The translations under genes were made by a program, and so were the position numbers. The notes below the pieces were generated by a model, which was not told where the DNA came from, did no database searches, and saw only the letters and a list, made by a program, of their open reading frames with translations. 7,145 bases of DNA from Bacillota bacterium (GTDB lineage Bacteria > Bacillota > Bacilli > Alicyclobacillales > SLC66): contig JAKACR010000142.1 of assembly GCA_021821225.1 (NCBI GenBank), forward strand, positions 1 to 7,145, in the 5' to 3' direction. Within the stretch, counting starts at the first letter, position 1, and the number at the start of each line of letters is the position of its first letter. Of the stretch, positions 6,601 through 7,145 are shown in pieces.

Positions 6601-7145
6601 GACGGACAGTCCCCGCCGAGCGCGCGCCGTACAAACCCGCCCGCCTGCTCAAGCCTTGCGAGCGCTTCCGGCAGCCCGACACCCAGCAGGCCCATCACGA
6701 TGGCCGCCTTCACATTGAACTCCGCCTGTCCGAGGAGACCGGCGGCCGTTTCCTCCGGAATATCCAGCACCTGTTGCAGCATGTTGACAGAACGCACGAC
6801 CAGTTTGCGGTTGGTGGGACGGAGATCGACCATCAGGTTATCGTACACCTTTCCGATCAACACCATCGCCCCCGTGCTGATCATGTTCAGGACCATCTTC
6901 TGCGCAGTTCCCGCCTTCAGGCGCGTGGACCCCGTGAGAATCTCGGCTCCCGTGTCGACTTCGACGGCGATGTCGGCCACCTTGCTCATTTCCGCGTCCA
7001 TATTGCACGAGACGGCGCAGGTTCCCGCACCGGCCGCGCGTGCCTCCTGCAATGCGCCGATGGTGTACGGCGTCCGGCCGCTGGCGCTCACACCGACGAG
7101 AAAATCCCGGGCGTTCACGCCAAGCTGCCGCACATCCTCCTGTCC
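6597..7145 (-). CDS. murQ: N-acetylmuramic acid 6-phosphate etherase (MurQ), C-terminal 182 residues, cut by window edge
   Basis: MurQ cleaves the D-lactyl ether of MurNAc-6-phosphate to give GlcNAc-6-phosphate and lactate in cytosolic cell-wall recycling. The frame is open to the window edge at 7145 and so begins before the window; about 60 percent of the usual 300 residues are present. The SIS-fold phosphosugar loop appears as VGVSASGRTPYTIGAL. The family signature is TGSTRLKAGTAQKMVLNMIST, followed by GKVYDNLMVDLRPTN. A C-terminal helical part with NVKAAIVMGLLGVG follows. A GTG at 7133 is in frame but is not the start, because the residues before it (GQEDV) continue the family pattern. The stop overlaps the nagZ start by four bases, so the two are co-transcribed. 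The N-terminal part, with catalytic glutamate residues, lies outside the window. Confidence 0.96.
   Translation of the reverse strand, partial: GQEDVRQLGVNARDFLVGVSASGRTPYTIGALQEARAAGAGTCAVSCNMDAEMSKVADIAVEVDTGAEILTGSTRLKAGTAQKMVLNMISTGAMVLIGKVYDNLMVDLRPTNRKLVVRSVNMLQQVLDIPEETAAGLLGQAEFNVKAAIVMGLLGVGLPEALARLEQAGGFVRRALGGDCPS

Overview
The window is a slice of a GC-rich genome, most probably of the phylum Bacillota, in the order Bacillales or an Alicyclobacillaceae-like group. This rests on three things. The purine genes run in the Bacillus-type order purB-C-S-Q-L, with a separate small PurS subunit. PurB matches Bacillus subtilis PurB residue for residue in catalytic numbering. A pair of inverted PurBoxes of the Bacillus PurR type lies upstream. 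The genus assignment is inference.

All genes are on the minus strand, so transcription runs from high to low coordinates. From upstream (right) to downstream (left): a cell-wall recycling pair, murQ (5' end cut by the window edge) and nagZ, joined by an ATGA overlap; a 240-base gap with candidate promoters; a 218-residue protein resembling the uracil-DNA glycosylase superfamily, for which I favour a TTG start; an AT-rich gap carrying two inverted PurBox-like sites, a promoter and a leader of about 100 bases; then the purine genes purB-purC (fused into one reading frame), purS, purQ and purL (3' end cut by the window edge).

The purine genes work together as follows. PurS, PurQ and PurL form formylglycinamidine ribonucleotide synthase. 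PurC makes SAICAR and PurB cleaves it to AICAR and fumarate, so the fused enzyme joins two consecutive steps. PurB also releases AMP from adenylosuccinate. The four purine reading frames overlap their neighbours by 4, 4 and 14 bases, so translation is probably coupled. MurQ and NagZ act on MurNAc-6-phosphate and on GlcNAc-containing wall fragments.

The most notable feature is the in-frame PurB-PurC fusion with a linker of about 55 residues, acidic and probably disordered. The cluster also begins at purB without purE or purK in front of it. I found no RNA genes, CRISPR arrays, insertion sequences or convincing terminators.
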